A stretch of 64,000 nt of DNA, taken from the NCBI GenBank assembly GCA_917880885.1, contig OU862910.1, positions 14,148,710 to 14,212,709 on the forward strand, given 5' to 3'. Below the pieces are notes generated by a model, which worked only from the letters and a program-made list of their open reading frames with translations, had not been told where the DNA came from and searched no databases. The translations under genes were made by a program, and so were the position numbers. Shown in pieces: positions 52,643 through 62,770 of the stretch. The stretch's first letter is position 1. Each line of letters opens with the position of its first letter. The DNA comes from Limnephilus marmoratus. Taxonomy: Eukaryota; Arthropoda; Insecta; Trichoptera; Limnephilidae.

Positions 52643-52654
52643 GTCTAGCAGCTC

Positions 52655-52770
52655 TGCTCATTCTCTCGCAGGCTAAATCCTATAGATGTATGTGTTTGTC
52701 TCTTTTTAATGTCGTTTCATTTAGTTTCAAATCAAAACGGTGCTAAATAAGTTTTCACTTCAAAAAAAAA
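52655..52770 (+). repeat. Dispersed repeat, family 5, plus strand
   Basis: TCTCGCAGGCTAAATCCTAT, GTGTTTGTCTCTTTTTAATG and AAACGGTGCTAAATAAGTTT match the copy at 10.9-11.04 kb in order. Confidence 0.6.
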
Positions 52771-53191
52771 TTCTCGTTCGTACGGTTATAGAAATTATAA
52801 AAAAATAGAGCTAAGGTGAAAAAGTGGGCCTCGTTTTGGAGGTGATACGCCATACATATTACTACTTCATGAGATTTTTAGAGTAAATTTTCTTTCCCAC
52901 TGTATCAACCCATCTTGCTTTGATCAGATTCAGATTTTTATCTACTATTGATCCACTTTCCCCTGATAACCAATTTAAAAATAGTTACGTAGTTCAACAA
53001 AAACTAGTCTTGCACAGTATGGCATCTCTCCCTATATTGTAGAAGATACACCACCCCAACATGCAAATATTCCAGACACGTAAAGAGTTTAAAAAAATTG
53101 ATTAAACATGTTGAAAAGAAACCATACTAATAGTAAAATTTATCACTCGGCACGAGTTAACTGACGTTAAATTATGGCGATATTTTAGGGT
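52771..53191. other. Unassigned stretch
   Basis: No gene or repeat recognised. Confidence 0.35.
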
Positions 53192-53200
53192 ATAATTTAC

Positions 53201-53393
53201 GGTGACCGGCCAACTCAGAATGAAACCAACTCAGAAGCACCTAAGAAAGGTCATTAAGAGTGATGATAAAAAAATGGTTAAATAGGTTAAGTTAGGTTAG
53301 GGTTACCGACTATTTTAAATCATTTTTTTGTAGTTTTTAATGACCTTTCTGAGATGTTTCGGAATTGGTTGCATTCTGAGTTGGCATGAAACC
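53201..53393. mobile_element. 193-bp MITE with 9-bp target duplication
   Basis: ATAATTTAC occurs at 53,192-53,200 and 53,394-53,402. Inverted repeats of about 75 bp (GCCAACTCAGAATGAAACCA at one end and its complement at the other) form the arms. The central 20 bp is GGTTAAGTTAGGTTAGGGTT, a TTAGG-like core. It begins GGTGACCGG and ends ACC like the 11.07-kb element. Mutator-like by duplication length. Confidence 0.75.
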
Positions 53394-53402
53394 ATAATTT
53401 AC

Positions 53403-53964
53403 ATCAGTGTTTCATGAATACAACACACGCTGTTCAGCCGTGCAAGTAACTGGTTTCATTCTTCGCCCGCACTGCTATCGAAGTGTTTTTGAAATATCTT
53501 TGTTCAACTACCGCACACAAATATTTTACTAGTCTCTCCGCCCATGTTGTCTCTCCGGGTTTTACCCTAACCGATCACGATATGAATCAATTAAGATAGA
53601 TCCCCGGTTAATACATTACTTGATGCGCCCAAAATCGTGCTTTTGATTCAGTGCCGAAAGCTAATGCTTGGTAATCGCTGATTCCATAATTCGAGTTCCA
53701 TTTCTGATGGCGATTGTTCAATGATTCTGTTTGGATCTATTATGATAAATAATAAGCCTGTTGGTTATCCGATGTGCACTGTCCATTGCCTCCATCCACC
53801 GCCCATTCGAACCAAGTAAGCCGCACTCCCTTTGTCATGGACCCACATGTCGTTGGTTTTGAACAAAAACGTCAAACTCAGTTGTGTTTTTGTAATTTGG
53901 TAAAGAAAAACTGAATAGTAATAAAAATATTTAAATGTTACGATAATTAAGTAGGGAGGTTTTT
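53403..53964. other. Unassigned stretch
   Basis: No gene or repeat recognised. Confidence 0.35.
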
Positions 53965-54110
53965 TTACATTAACTCCGAACAAGAGGCAAGAAAATAATT
54001 TCCTTCAAGGACTGCGTCGTATTTGAAAACGCTGTATGGAAGTTCTTTTTGAGGAGAGGAAAGAGTGAACACGGGACTTGAAGAGACCCAATTTGTAGAA
54101 GGGAGGAAAC

Positions 54111-54922
54111 TAGAGATGAAACGGATAGTTGTTTGGCCGGATACCAAATACCGGATATCCGGTGAGCTGCGAGGCCGGATGGCCGGATATTCTTACTAAT
54201 TTCAACCTCTTATTTTCGATTAGACAGACACTCTGTGTTTCCTCGTTCCTACAACATGGGTCTCTTCAAGACCAATCTTCACTCCTTCCACTCCTCAAAA
54301 AAACCCTCCACACAGCATCCCAGATGACATACGTCCTAAGGGAAATTATTTTCCTCAGGGCCTCCTGTGTGGAGTTAATGTTAAAAAAATCTACTTCTGT
54401 CATGAGTACCTAATTATTTAAAATCAAAACATCCAGAGAAGTTTTTACTGTTGAAAAAATGTAAATGTCAGTATTTAATCATTTCAATAATCTCTGTGTT
54501 TTATACGATGTTTTAGTTCACGTATAATGGTGATTGTGATTAGTTAATCATGTTAATTTAAGTTTTCGAGGATTTCTGCGACGTTTTTGAAAGTTTTTAC
54601 TAAAAGTTTTTACTTTAGATATTTACTATTTATGTATTATTTATCATTAGAGTGAATATTTCAGAACAAAATTTGAGTTTTTTGAAACGCCTTTTGGCTT
54701 TTTTGTAACTTTTTCGACTTTAAATAAAAGCCGTCATATTTATAAGCCATTTTATTTATATTTACCTCACAAAGATTAATGTATTGCATTTTATTATAGG
54801 AAATTGTCGTAGTTTTTGAATATCCGGTATCCGGCCGGATATTGGGTAACTATCCGGTATCTGGCCGGATAGTAAATTTAAGCCGGATACCGGATAGTTA
54901 CCGGATATCTCTTTCATCTCTA
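54111..54922. mobile_element. 812-bp hAT MITE with CCGGATA arrays
   Basis: Exact 8-bp duplications GAGGAAAC lie at 54,103-54,110 and 54,923-54,930. Perfect 11-bp ends TAGAGATGAAA and TTTCATCTCTA. Next to each end are many copies of CCGGATA / TATCCGG (54,137-54,196 and 54,828-54,912), some as CCGGATATCCGG. It contains a plus-strand copy of the LINE E 3' end (54,206-54,393). Apart from that it is non-coding and would need a hAT transposase in trans. Confidence 0.85.
54206..54393 (+). mobile_element. LINE E 3' end, plus strand, inside the hAT MITE
   Basis: Reads GTGTTTCCTCGTTCCTACAA, TGGGTCTCTTCAAGACC, AAAAACCCTCCACACAGCAT, GGGAAATTATTTTCCTCAGG and GGCCTCCTGTGTGGAGTTAA, ending in seven A. In frame it gives FLQHGSLQDQSSLLPLLKKT, then LREIIFLRASCVELM. 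This is the same region as the flanking minus-strand LINE E, but without the hAT insertion: GAGGAAACACAGAG is contiguous here. Its last 100 bp are shared with the family 2 SINE-like element. Confidence 0.7.
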
Positions 54923-55345
54923 GAGGAAACACAGAGGCCGGTTCCGTTCCACAGCCGAGCTGTTGAACCCAAGAACGAGTTGTAGAAGCGGCCCGTTCTC
55001 ATGCGACAAATATCATCCGTGTACATGTGTTGTGCGCTTTCGGCATGTTTCCCGACTATGCACCGGTCACAAAGAAAGCAATGACTGCTAGTCAGTAATA
55101 TTTCATTGTAATACCGCTAGAACAATTATAGCTTACCTTCCTGATGCATATGCTCTTAAGATTGCAATTCGCTTAATACCGCCCTTTTCTGCGCAGAATT
55201 AACTTTTTCTATTATTTTGGGGCTCCAGGCCAGCGGTGGCTGCCAAATTAAACAGTGGGGCGCACAAGCAATTTATATAGGATCAGTGGTTGTTTACTAT
55301 TGAGGTTTAAGGGAGCCCTGTACATTAGATTTCTTTGTATCAGAG

Positions 55346-55510
55346 CTCATATTTCTTTGTATCACAGGAGGTTACCGCCACTTTCCCCACGGTTTGCGTT
55401 GCTAGAAAACAGATTATTTTCTCCAATGAGTGAAGACGCTCTTTTTAATGAATCTTGACCCTAAAATCTAGAACAAAAGTTTATAAAAATTGCTAACAAC
55501 CTGGCAGCGG
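55346..55510. other. Short unassigned stretch
   Basis: No feature recognised. Confidence 0.35.
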
Positions 55511-55910
55511 CTACATGGCATCAGAGTTGCGCTCGGGGACTACGCCCCGTATAGGAACCAGAACCTCGCTGGGCCCGGGTGCCACCAGGAGGGCGGCACC
55601 ACAGGGCGGGCTCCGACCTACCTTGCAGGCGGCTAGCTCGAACCAACGGCAAGCAGGGGAGACCCTCGTCATCAGGGTGGTGTGGTCGCCGGTAGGCTGT
55701 TTGGAATGTTTTACATGGGGGGGGGGGAATACTGGCCGTGATCACCCTCGAACAATCTCCTCAATAAAAGAACGGTATTTAGGTAAAACAAACAAAATGT
55801 ATTGTGAGAAAACACAGAAATACAAGGTTAAAAGGCAGTTCCTGGCTAGAATGTCCCTACACGGTAAGTCTCTCAACCTGTCCTTTCTGGGGTCGTCATT
55901 GCTCAGGTAA
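55511..55910 (+). other. GC-rich open segment, possibly a LINE ORF1 start
   Basis: 131-codon frame at 55,515-55,910 starting MASELRSGTTPRIGTRTSLG, then TRRAAPQGGLRP. The first 75 codons are GC-rich and compositionally unlike the surroundings; then a run of nine or more G (55,720-55,729) is followed by AT-rich, unconvincing sequence. A short basic N terminus next to LINE E could be a retrotransposon ORF1 start, but I cannot confirm it. Confidence 0.25.
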
Positions 55911-56044
55911 AATCGCGAGGGCAAATAGAACACATTAATTTAAGGGGGGCTTACTGCGATGGAGGCGGCAGGTCCAATCCTCGTCCGCAGCAGAGGGGAT
56001 CTCGTTCCAACAGGAGTCTCCAGGTGAAACGTCCCACACACGTA

Positions 56045-56345
56045 AACATTGTCACTGTACTTTAAATTACGCCTCGGCCTTGTCTGCCGTGGCATCTAAA
56101 ACACGCATTTGCGTATTAAATTCCCGACGCCATATTGCGTCGCGGATGACTCGGGCCACAAAGGTGCCCTGCGGAGAGAATTTCTCCTTAACAAAACAAT
56201 CGACTGTTCGCGGAGCGCTCTGCTTAGGAAGTGTGGAGAGTCGGTGGCTTCGCCGACCGTTGCTCGCATTTGGCTCCACTAGCGCGCGCGGCGCGCTTGC
56301 GGCGAAAGAGCGAAACTGTAGTCTGTGCAGTGGCGTGGGTGAATA
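56045..56345. other. GC-rich segment of unknown nature
   Basis: 300 bp rich in CG dinucleotides (AGCGCGCGCGGCGCGC at 56,280). A minus-strand frame of 70 codons (56,279-56,067) includes STLPKQSAPRTVDCFVKEKF and RRIVRDAIW-like text, and a plus-strand frame overlaps it. I recognise neither. Could be a CpG-rich exon or a piece of a mobile element. Confidence 0.25.
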
Positions 56346-56578
56346 ATTAGTAGGGGCTTATTTGTGCATCGTAACAAAATGAATACTTTTACCTCTAAAT
56401 CTTCAAAATACTTTTCATTTAATATAACAAAAATAATTACCTGTGCAGTTTATAATGTTCGCCATTTGTCGTTAATGAATACTAATTAACTCTTTTAATA
56501 CTTTAACGTATTTTATAAAATCTTTACAAAAAAAAATATTTCAGATATTTTTAAAAACACGTCACGTTTAATATCCTG

Positions 56579-56585
<7 letters not shown>
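56346..56585. other. Unassigned stretch
   Basis: AT-rich; no feature recognised. Confidence 0.35.
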
Positions 56586-56610
<25 letters not shown>

Positions 56611-56618
56611 TCATTACA
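56586..56618. repeat. (ATC)n microsatellite
   Basis: TCATCATCATC run of about eight units, imperfect at its left end. Confidence 0.8.
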
Positions 56619-56629
56619 ATAAAATGAAG

Positions 56630-57225
56630 TCGCTCAAAATGTATGTGCGCGTTAATCTTTTAAACTACGCAACGGATTTTCATGCGGTTTTCACCAATAT
56701 ATAGAGTGATTGAAGAGGAATGTTTATATGTATAATACATGTAAATTATATTAGAGAAAAGTCGAGAAATTCAAAGAAAACATATTTTTGTGCGATTTAA
56801 AACGGCTGGCGGGCCGTATTGTAGTCACTTTTGAAATTCGTTCTACGGAAGAAATTGGAAAATAGGTGTCTTAGAGTAAGTAGGTATTTAATTTTTCCTT
56901 TTCAAATATCCAGTGTTGCATTGCAAGCATTGTATAATTAGTGGCGATCGCTCGAATTGCATTACATAGTATAAAAAATGTATGTGCTCATAGATCTTTT
57001 AAACTACGAAACAGGTTTTCATGCGGTTTTCCCCAATAGATAGAGTGATTCAAGGGGAAGGTTTATATGTATAATACACGCTTATTATAGTAGAGAAAAG
57101 CCGAGAAATTCAAATATTCAATTCAGGCAGCGGGCAGCTGGCAAGCGGGTGGTATGGATTTTATAAAGATTGGGTAATGACGTTGTGTTTTGTTAGCCAC
57201 AGCAACGTGTGGCCGGGTCTGCTAG
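56630..57225 (+). mobile_element. Non-autonomous Helitron with characteristic 3' end
   Basis: The 3' terminus is a 6-bp hairpin GCCACA/TGTGGC (57,196-57,213), then CGGGTCTG and CTAG (57,222-57,225), followed by T. This hairpin plus CTRR before T is the diagnostic Helitron end. Internally, a block (ATGTATGTG..., ACTACG.AAC.GGTTTTCATG, TATATGTATAATAC) is present twice, at 56,636-56,780 and 56,975-57,118, which suggests a tandem or nested copy. The 5' end was not located. No Rep/helicase frame. Confidence 0.7.
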
Positions 57226-57789
57226 TTTAGTTACAAATCACAAAATCTTATATCCTGGTCACTCAAAAGTCGCCAAAAGGTCAAATGAAACCATTTAAAA
57301 TGTATTAAATTTTAACCCTTTGTAGCATCATGTGACAGTTCTGTTACAAACCGTTTCAATGCTCACAACATCTGTTAAATCTCACTTTTAGTACTTTGTA
57401 AAGTAGCTATTTTCTACGTGTATTAGCAAGATGGTTAGGTTGAATAAATGAAGTGCTACCTACTATTTAGATAGCAGTTTGCGTGGGAGGCTGTAAGTGG
57501 CAGATGCCAGCCAATTTCATCTCACCTCCGCTCACCACAAATCAACTTTGATTCGAATGGAACCTTGGACGCCAATCTTCGACTATACAGTCGAAGAATG
57601 TCAATTTGCGGCAAGCATGAGACTCACCCTTCACGGCGTGGGCATTCTTAATGTAACATCCCTGGAAAGGAGTGGGGTGTTGGGCTAATGCCATTAAAAC
57701 CCACTTTTAAATGAACATAAGCATAGTATATTGTTTAAAGGAATACTGGTAATAAATGACATATAAAAAGGACTCACCCGGGACCTTGA
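57226..57789. other. Unassigned stretch
   Basis: A 63-codon frame at 57,497-57,688 (ADASQFHLTSAHHK...) and a small palindrome (CTTCGACT..AGTCGAAG, 57,588) are present. No family was recognised. Confidence 0.3.
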
Positions 57790-58560
57790 ATCAATCTAAT
57801 TCTAACTATCTACCCATTTACCCCCCCCCCCCCGGACTGCAGCTGCGAGTAGGAGGCCCTTGTGGCCTCTCCCGGAGACGCCTGGTGTGAATTCCTACCG
57901 ATTGGGAGGCCCAAACTCTCTCCATCAATCGGTAAAACTCCGCTCGACTATGACAGGCGGAATCCCATGACCCTCCGCGGGATGTCGATCCTCCTGCTTC
58001 CTCTCCTGGCCTCGGCTCTGGAGCCGAACGATCACCGATGGTGGGGACCCATGAACCTCTCCTGACTACCGGTCCTATCGCAAATGGTGGCGACACTCTT
58101 GCTCCTTTGCGGCACGAGTTCTCAAAAATGGCGAGCACCACGGGATTGTCGGCCGCGGGAAAATGATTATTGCCAGCGTAAACTACTTTATACCGACAGG
58201 ATGGCTCTGCTCACTCCCGATTACAATTTGTGAGCCCGGCCACAATAACATGCCGCCGAATTATTCCCGACTCGATTCAACACGATCTCACTCGCGATTT
58301 TGAGGGTTTTACTTTGAAAACCATTAATAAGATTTCACTAAAAATCAATTGTCGCCCGCGTATACTTTCTTAAATTCTTTTTTCGTATAATTAGCACATT
58401 TTACTCCCAATGTGTGACTCGTCGATTCCAAAGCGAGCCGCTCTCCTCCCTTCCAAATCAAAGTGTGCGGAACCGGAACAACGCCCTCTCGCGCCTCTAT
58501 AGACAACAAAATCCTGAGGGTGTCGCCAACATTATCATTTTTTTTAAAGTACTTGACGGA
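57790..58560. other. GC-rich block after a poly-C run
   Basis: Begins with 14 C (57,820-57,833). The next 250 bp are GC-rich and open on both strands in part, for example minus strand RLMERVWASQSVGIHTRRLR and RPQGPPTRSCSPGG. No domain is recognisable. G/C runs at an end are seen in some LINE 5' ends and MITEs, so a mobile origin is possible. Confidence 0.25.
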
Positions 58561-60942
58561 ATAATACATTTTTAAGAATTGCTTCATAACACATCTTAAA
58601 TAGTCATCAAAGTTAATTTAAAATCAAAGTAATAGCACTTAAACACACCATTCTTCAAAATGCAAGTACATTTTCTCACAAATAAATAAGTTATGCTTAA
58701 TAAAAATGGAAACACTATTTATTATCCAAGTCCGGTAAATTTCTAAGTCATAGGTATTATTTTTTAATTTTTTTTTTTAAACTGAAAGCATATTATTTTT
58801 CAAATATTTCATTTTTCATATTATTTTTATCCAAAATTTCCAAAAATCTTTACTTGTATTATTCGGCTTATAATTGTTCAAATAATATTATTTCCCAAGA
58901 TATCAACATTGTTCTTGCAAAACTCTTTTCAATTTAATTATTTGTTCTAAAAACGAAAAAAATCTAAGATAGTTTTCTAAATAACCCTACTTGCATAATG
59001 TCACTATCGGAGGCTTTTTATCGGCTTAATTACGATGTAATGCCATGAACAAGTTAATGGTTAAATTTCCATATCACGTCCCTCACTTAGGGAACATACT
59101 TCCACATTTTTCTATGGCGCAATCAATCAAGCGGGATTGCGCTGGCTCATAAATCATTTTTTGTCGCTAAATCGCCACATTTTCCTTGGAACAGTGTTCC
59201 ACTTCTGTGCCATTTTGCAGCGCCAAATTCTGAGAATTCAATCTTTTCCCTCAAACGACATTTGCTAGCCACTCTTTAAAGCAAATTTAAATTGAAAAAT
59301 AAATTATATTTTTACCTCAATTCCTGTGCACTTGGTACTTCTGGAAAATGTTCGCATTTTGAATTGGAAAGGAATCGTAAAAATGTTACAAGAGTGTGAG
59401 TTGTTTCCTATAACGCATTTAAGAATTTACAATATTAACAATTAATTTATGCATTTAGTGTTGTGACTTTGAGATGAAATATGATTTTTGTACAAAAACC
59501 TGAATATTGTTTTGAATAACTACCGTGAAGTTTCACGATTACGGTACCATGGGGCAAAAAAGGCAATAAACATAAGTTACTTACAGCTATAATGCTGCAT
59601 CTCTTTCTCACATATTAAATAATGGTGAAGCAAACAAAATACGTGCGACTGTTTCTTACATAGTACTATTTTTGCGACGGAAATTGCGTTTCATTTTCTT
59701 TATTTGTGTGAGGAAGATGTATAAAAATGATTGTAGGTTTGTACGTGGAGGGGTGCAGACATACGTTCACCGTTGTCCTATTTTCGACTATTGTTATTTA
59801 GTGTGTACGAAAGAGCGGCAGCATTATATGTTTAAGAACAAAGCAAAATCATTAGCACAATTTACATTTGAGGTTTATTGAATTTTTGTAATTTACTCGC
59901 ACTTCAAATTTTTCCTTCCATTCTTTCAAAATTATCTTCACGGAAATTAGTATTGGTAGGGGTCTACGGAGACGTCACAGTGCGGTGTGTGAGAGAGATG
60001 CAAGTAAATGATGACTTTTTCCTTTGGAGAAAACTGACCTTCGTATGTACATTGTGTATCTCATCTTTTGATAGTGCTGCAGCATTATAACGGCAATGAA
60101 CATATGTTTTTTTTGCTTTTTTGCCGTCACGGTAACTATAAAAGCGCCCAATGGAAGATGTTTAGTAATGTAGAACTTTGATAAAAAAAATCATACGAAA
60201 TATTGTCATCAAACGATCAATCAGCACCATTTTTTTAAATTAAAAAGGTCCCCGTTAAAAGTCGCTGTTTGGTTATTTATGTGGTGAGAGTGGATTATGT
60301 GTTTTTTGTAAAATGACTGGCGAAGGACCTTGAATTTTGTGTTACTAATCACTGCCTAAAAATGGTAAAAATACATGTTGCAAAGAAAAGGAGAGGACTC
60401 ACCGGAAAAAGGTAAAGATCTTGTATTCTGGCAATGCTGCGTTCGTTCATCCATCCAATTGGCACAAACAGTGATAGTCGGGAGTTGGTTTAATTTATAG
60501 TACGTACACGGCGCAACTATTTTGATAGCGGATTTTTCGTGAGCAGAGCACAGTGTTGGCTATATGCAGCGGGAGTTTATTGCAGACTGATTAAGATTGT
60601 GGGTAAGCGAGGGGGGAAAAGGTAGGACAAAAGGACTTGCAACAATAATTAATACCAAGTCCAAGCAGTGATAGTATGTATGCGTGCTGTGTAGGTATGT
60701 GTATGTGTAGGTATATGTACGGGCGTAACCAGTCGCCGATTGTAGGGTTTTGGAGATTGTAAGATTGTAGTAGATTTTCTTGCAAACGGTGGTCAACCAA
60801 AGACATTGAAATACATTTTATTTCAATATCTTTGTGGTCAGATGACAACCATAACAATTAACACGATGACGGTTGTGCTTTTAGCTGATCACAATTTGTT
60901 CAAAGGCATAAACGGTTCTATAATACTGACTGCCCCTGTGGT
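58561..60942. other. Unassigned AT-rich stretch
   Basis: Short frames at 59,672-59,881 and 59,878-60,090 have no recognisable domain. No repeats shared with other parts of the window were noticed. Confidence 0.3.
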
Positions 60943-61027
60943 CGAGGGGTAAAGCTCTCGACTCCGAATCTGGAGGTCGCGGGTTCATATCGGCATCCCG
61001 GCATCCGCAAATAGATTTTATTTATTT
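60943..61027 (+). repeat. SINE family 1 head, plus strand (5' part of a split copy)
   Basis: A box TGTGGTCGAGGGGTAAAG, B box region GGGTTCATATC, then the linker GCAAATAGATTTTATTTATT. It is cut by the family 2 cluster, and the body resumes near 61,710 on the same strand. Confidence 0.65.
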
Positions 61028-61091
61028 TTTTTTTTTACATGAGCTATACACAGGAGGCCCTGAGGAAAATAATTTTCCTGAGGGCCTATCT
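61028..61091 (-). repeat. SINE-like family 2 / LINE E tail, minus strand
   Basis: Only the last ~56 bp and A tail are present: ACATGAGCTATACACAGGAG, GCCCTGAGGAAAATAATTTT read on the plus strand. Severely 5'-truncated. Confidence 0.6.
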
Positions 61092-61436
61092 CAATTTGGG
61101 AGGCGGGAATGGGTACCGCCGCCCCGGGAACCTTTATTGGATAACCAACACCTCTGCCATAGGTCACCCCAAGTGGTTCGCTACGTTTGGTGATTTAGCA
61201 GGGGTGCCCGGGTTCATGGGGTGAGGTTTGTCTAGGTCTTGGAGGCGGATAACCAGGACATACTGAACCCCAGATTCCTACCCACTCCTTAAACCCTTTT
61301 CCTTCCCAGAACTCTCCTCTCCTTCCTTTCCTTAAAAAAACCCTCCACACAGCATCCCCAAAGATGATATAGGCCCTGAGGGAAATTATTTTCCTCAGGG
61401 CCTCCTGTGTGAAGCTCATGTAAAAAAAAAAAATCT
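61092..61436 (+). repeat. SINE-like family 2, full copy, plus strand
   Basis: Best reference copy. Head from AATTTGGGAGGCGGGAATGG (61,093), GGGTGCCCGGGTTCATGGGG, a pyrimidine tract, CCCTCCACACAGCATCCCC, AGGGAAATTATTTTCCTCAG and GCTCATG, then 12 A. The final ~100 bp match the LINE E 3' end. Possibly copied by LINE E machinery. Confidence 0.7.
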
Positions 61437-61704
61437 TTGGGGATGCTGTGTGAAGGGCTTTTTTAGGGAAAGGAAGGAGAGGAGAGTTCTGGGACGGAAA
61501 AGGGTTTAAGGGGTGGATAGAAATCTGGGGTTCAGTGTGTCCTGGCCATCAGACCTAGACAAACCTCATCCCATTAACCCGGGCACCCCTGCTAAATCAC
61601 CAAACGTAGCGAAACACTTGGGATGACCTATGGCAGAGGTGATGGTTATCCAATAAAGGTCCCCGGGGCGGCGGTGCCCATCCCGCCTCCCAAATTCGAT
61701 GTGT
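61437..61704 (-). repeat. SINE-like family 2, minus strand, tail missing
   Basis: Joined head-on to the A tail of the previous copy. It runs from ATCTTTGGGGATGCTGTGTG through GGTTATCCAATAAAGG to CGGCGGTGCCCATCCCGCCT. With the previous copy it makes an inverted pair of roughly 270 bp arms. Confidence 0.65.
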
Positions 61705-62003
61705 TTTGACAATAACTTTATTAAAATAACATATAGTTCTTATATTTGCTGTACGTTCCAGAGTGGAATATACTCTCAGTATCGCCCTGATGAAAGACCA
61801 CCTTTCGTGGAGGAAATCTTGCTCGAAATGGCTAACATGTTTTGTAACTACACTGTATATCTGAATACTTCCCCACCTTCATATTCAACAACTCAATCCC
61901 CTCCACTCCTTACCTTCAGTCTTACAGCGTACCCCGATTGGTTACGCTATATTCTTATTGACTCCAGACGATCAGGGGCTTGGGCGATATTGACATAAAA
62001 AAA
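61705..62003 (+). repeat. SINE family 1 body, plus strand (3' part of a split copy)
   Basis: TTGCTGTACGTTCCAGAGTG, ATACTCTCAGTATCGCCCTG, AGACCACCTTTCG, GTTTTGTAACTACACTGTAT (divergent) and TTATTGACTCCAGAC match the family body in order, ending in a short A run. Confidence 0.6.
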
Positions 62004-62429
62004 CTACTGTGTGAAAAGGTAATTCATTTGTTTTTCCAAAACCGTCAATTCATGCAGTAAATGGCTATTTTAAATGAGTTTTTGAGATTGAGAATGGTCT
62101 AGGTCTTGAATGATATTTATTAAATAAAAGATTTTTTTATCAATATGGTAGGTAAACATGAAATATTTCAAACGAAATATTAATATTATTTTATATTGAA
62201 ATATAAATCGTGTGTCGCCGCAATTTACAACTTTGTAACGAGAGTGAATTAAAAAATAAAGTATATATTATGCAACACGCTGCACTTTCATGAGTCCTCG
62301 TTAATAATTCTTTCCATTTCTGCATTAATATTTTACAGCAATCACCATATTTTATTTATTCAACGCTGTGCACTATGGAATAACTACATTTTGTTAAATC
62401 TAGTAGGTGGGTATTCTTTCTGCAGAATT
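62004..62429. other. Unassigned stretch
   Basis: No gene or repeat recognised. Confidence 0.35.
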
Positions 62430-62770
62430 TATATATATCTGGTTTCCATGCTACCGTTGCGATGCCATTTAATAAAGTTTCTCCCTGCGTGTCCTTTCCC
62501 ATTCGTCCCGTCCCCTTGCGCCTCCCCTTCCCCCGTCCCGCGAACCCCCCTCCCAGGTTCCCATCCCCCCCCCCCCCCGTTTTCGCCTCCCCCTCCCGCA
62601 AACCCCATCCCCCTTCACGAGTTCCCCTCCCCCCTCCCCCATTCCCCTCCCTCCTCCAGCATTCCATATATGCATTCCCGGTACATTCAATTTTCAAACA
62701 GCTCGCGTGCTACCTATTGCAATTTTTTATACAAATTTTATAACACCGCAGCACGTATATGTTATTCTGA
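62430..62770 (+). repeat. C-rich dispersed repeat (family 4), plus strand
   Basis: Flanks GATGCCATTTAATAAAG and TTCAAACAGCTCGCGTGCTA surround a core with long C runs, including 14 C near 62,563-62,577. Same order as the 11.8- and 45.7-kb copies. Confidence 0.65.

Larger units (their letters stand above)
53965..55345 (-). pseudogene. Jockey-like LINE (E) 3' part, minus strand, split by a hAT MITE
   Basis: On the minus strand from 55,345: pieces match the 8.7-kb fragment (VEFGSHLWSGAPK-like text at 55,250-55,200; QKRAVL at 55,190), then AQHMYTDDICRMRTGRFYNS and TARLWNGTGLC at about 55,060-54,935. The hAT MITE 54,111-54,922 interrupts here. The rest (KKNFHTAFSNT...SLKEIIFLP..) runs from 54,110 to about 53,965, ending in a short A run. 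Several frame breaks are present. Confidence 0.6.

Noticed and set aside
53279..53300. Interstitial telomere on its own
   Set aside because: It is the central loop of a MITE with long arms and a 9-bp duplication.
56280..56296. Promoter CpG island
   Set aside because: CG-rich but no transcription start elements or neighbouring gene could be supported.
57820..58100. Ribosomal RNA fragment
   Set aside because: GC-rich but no recognisable conserved rRNA segment.
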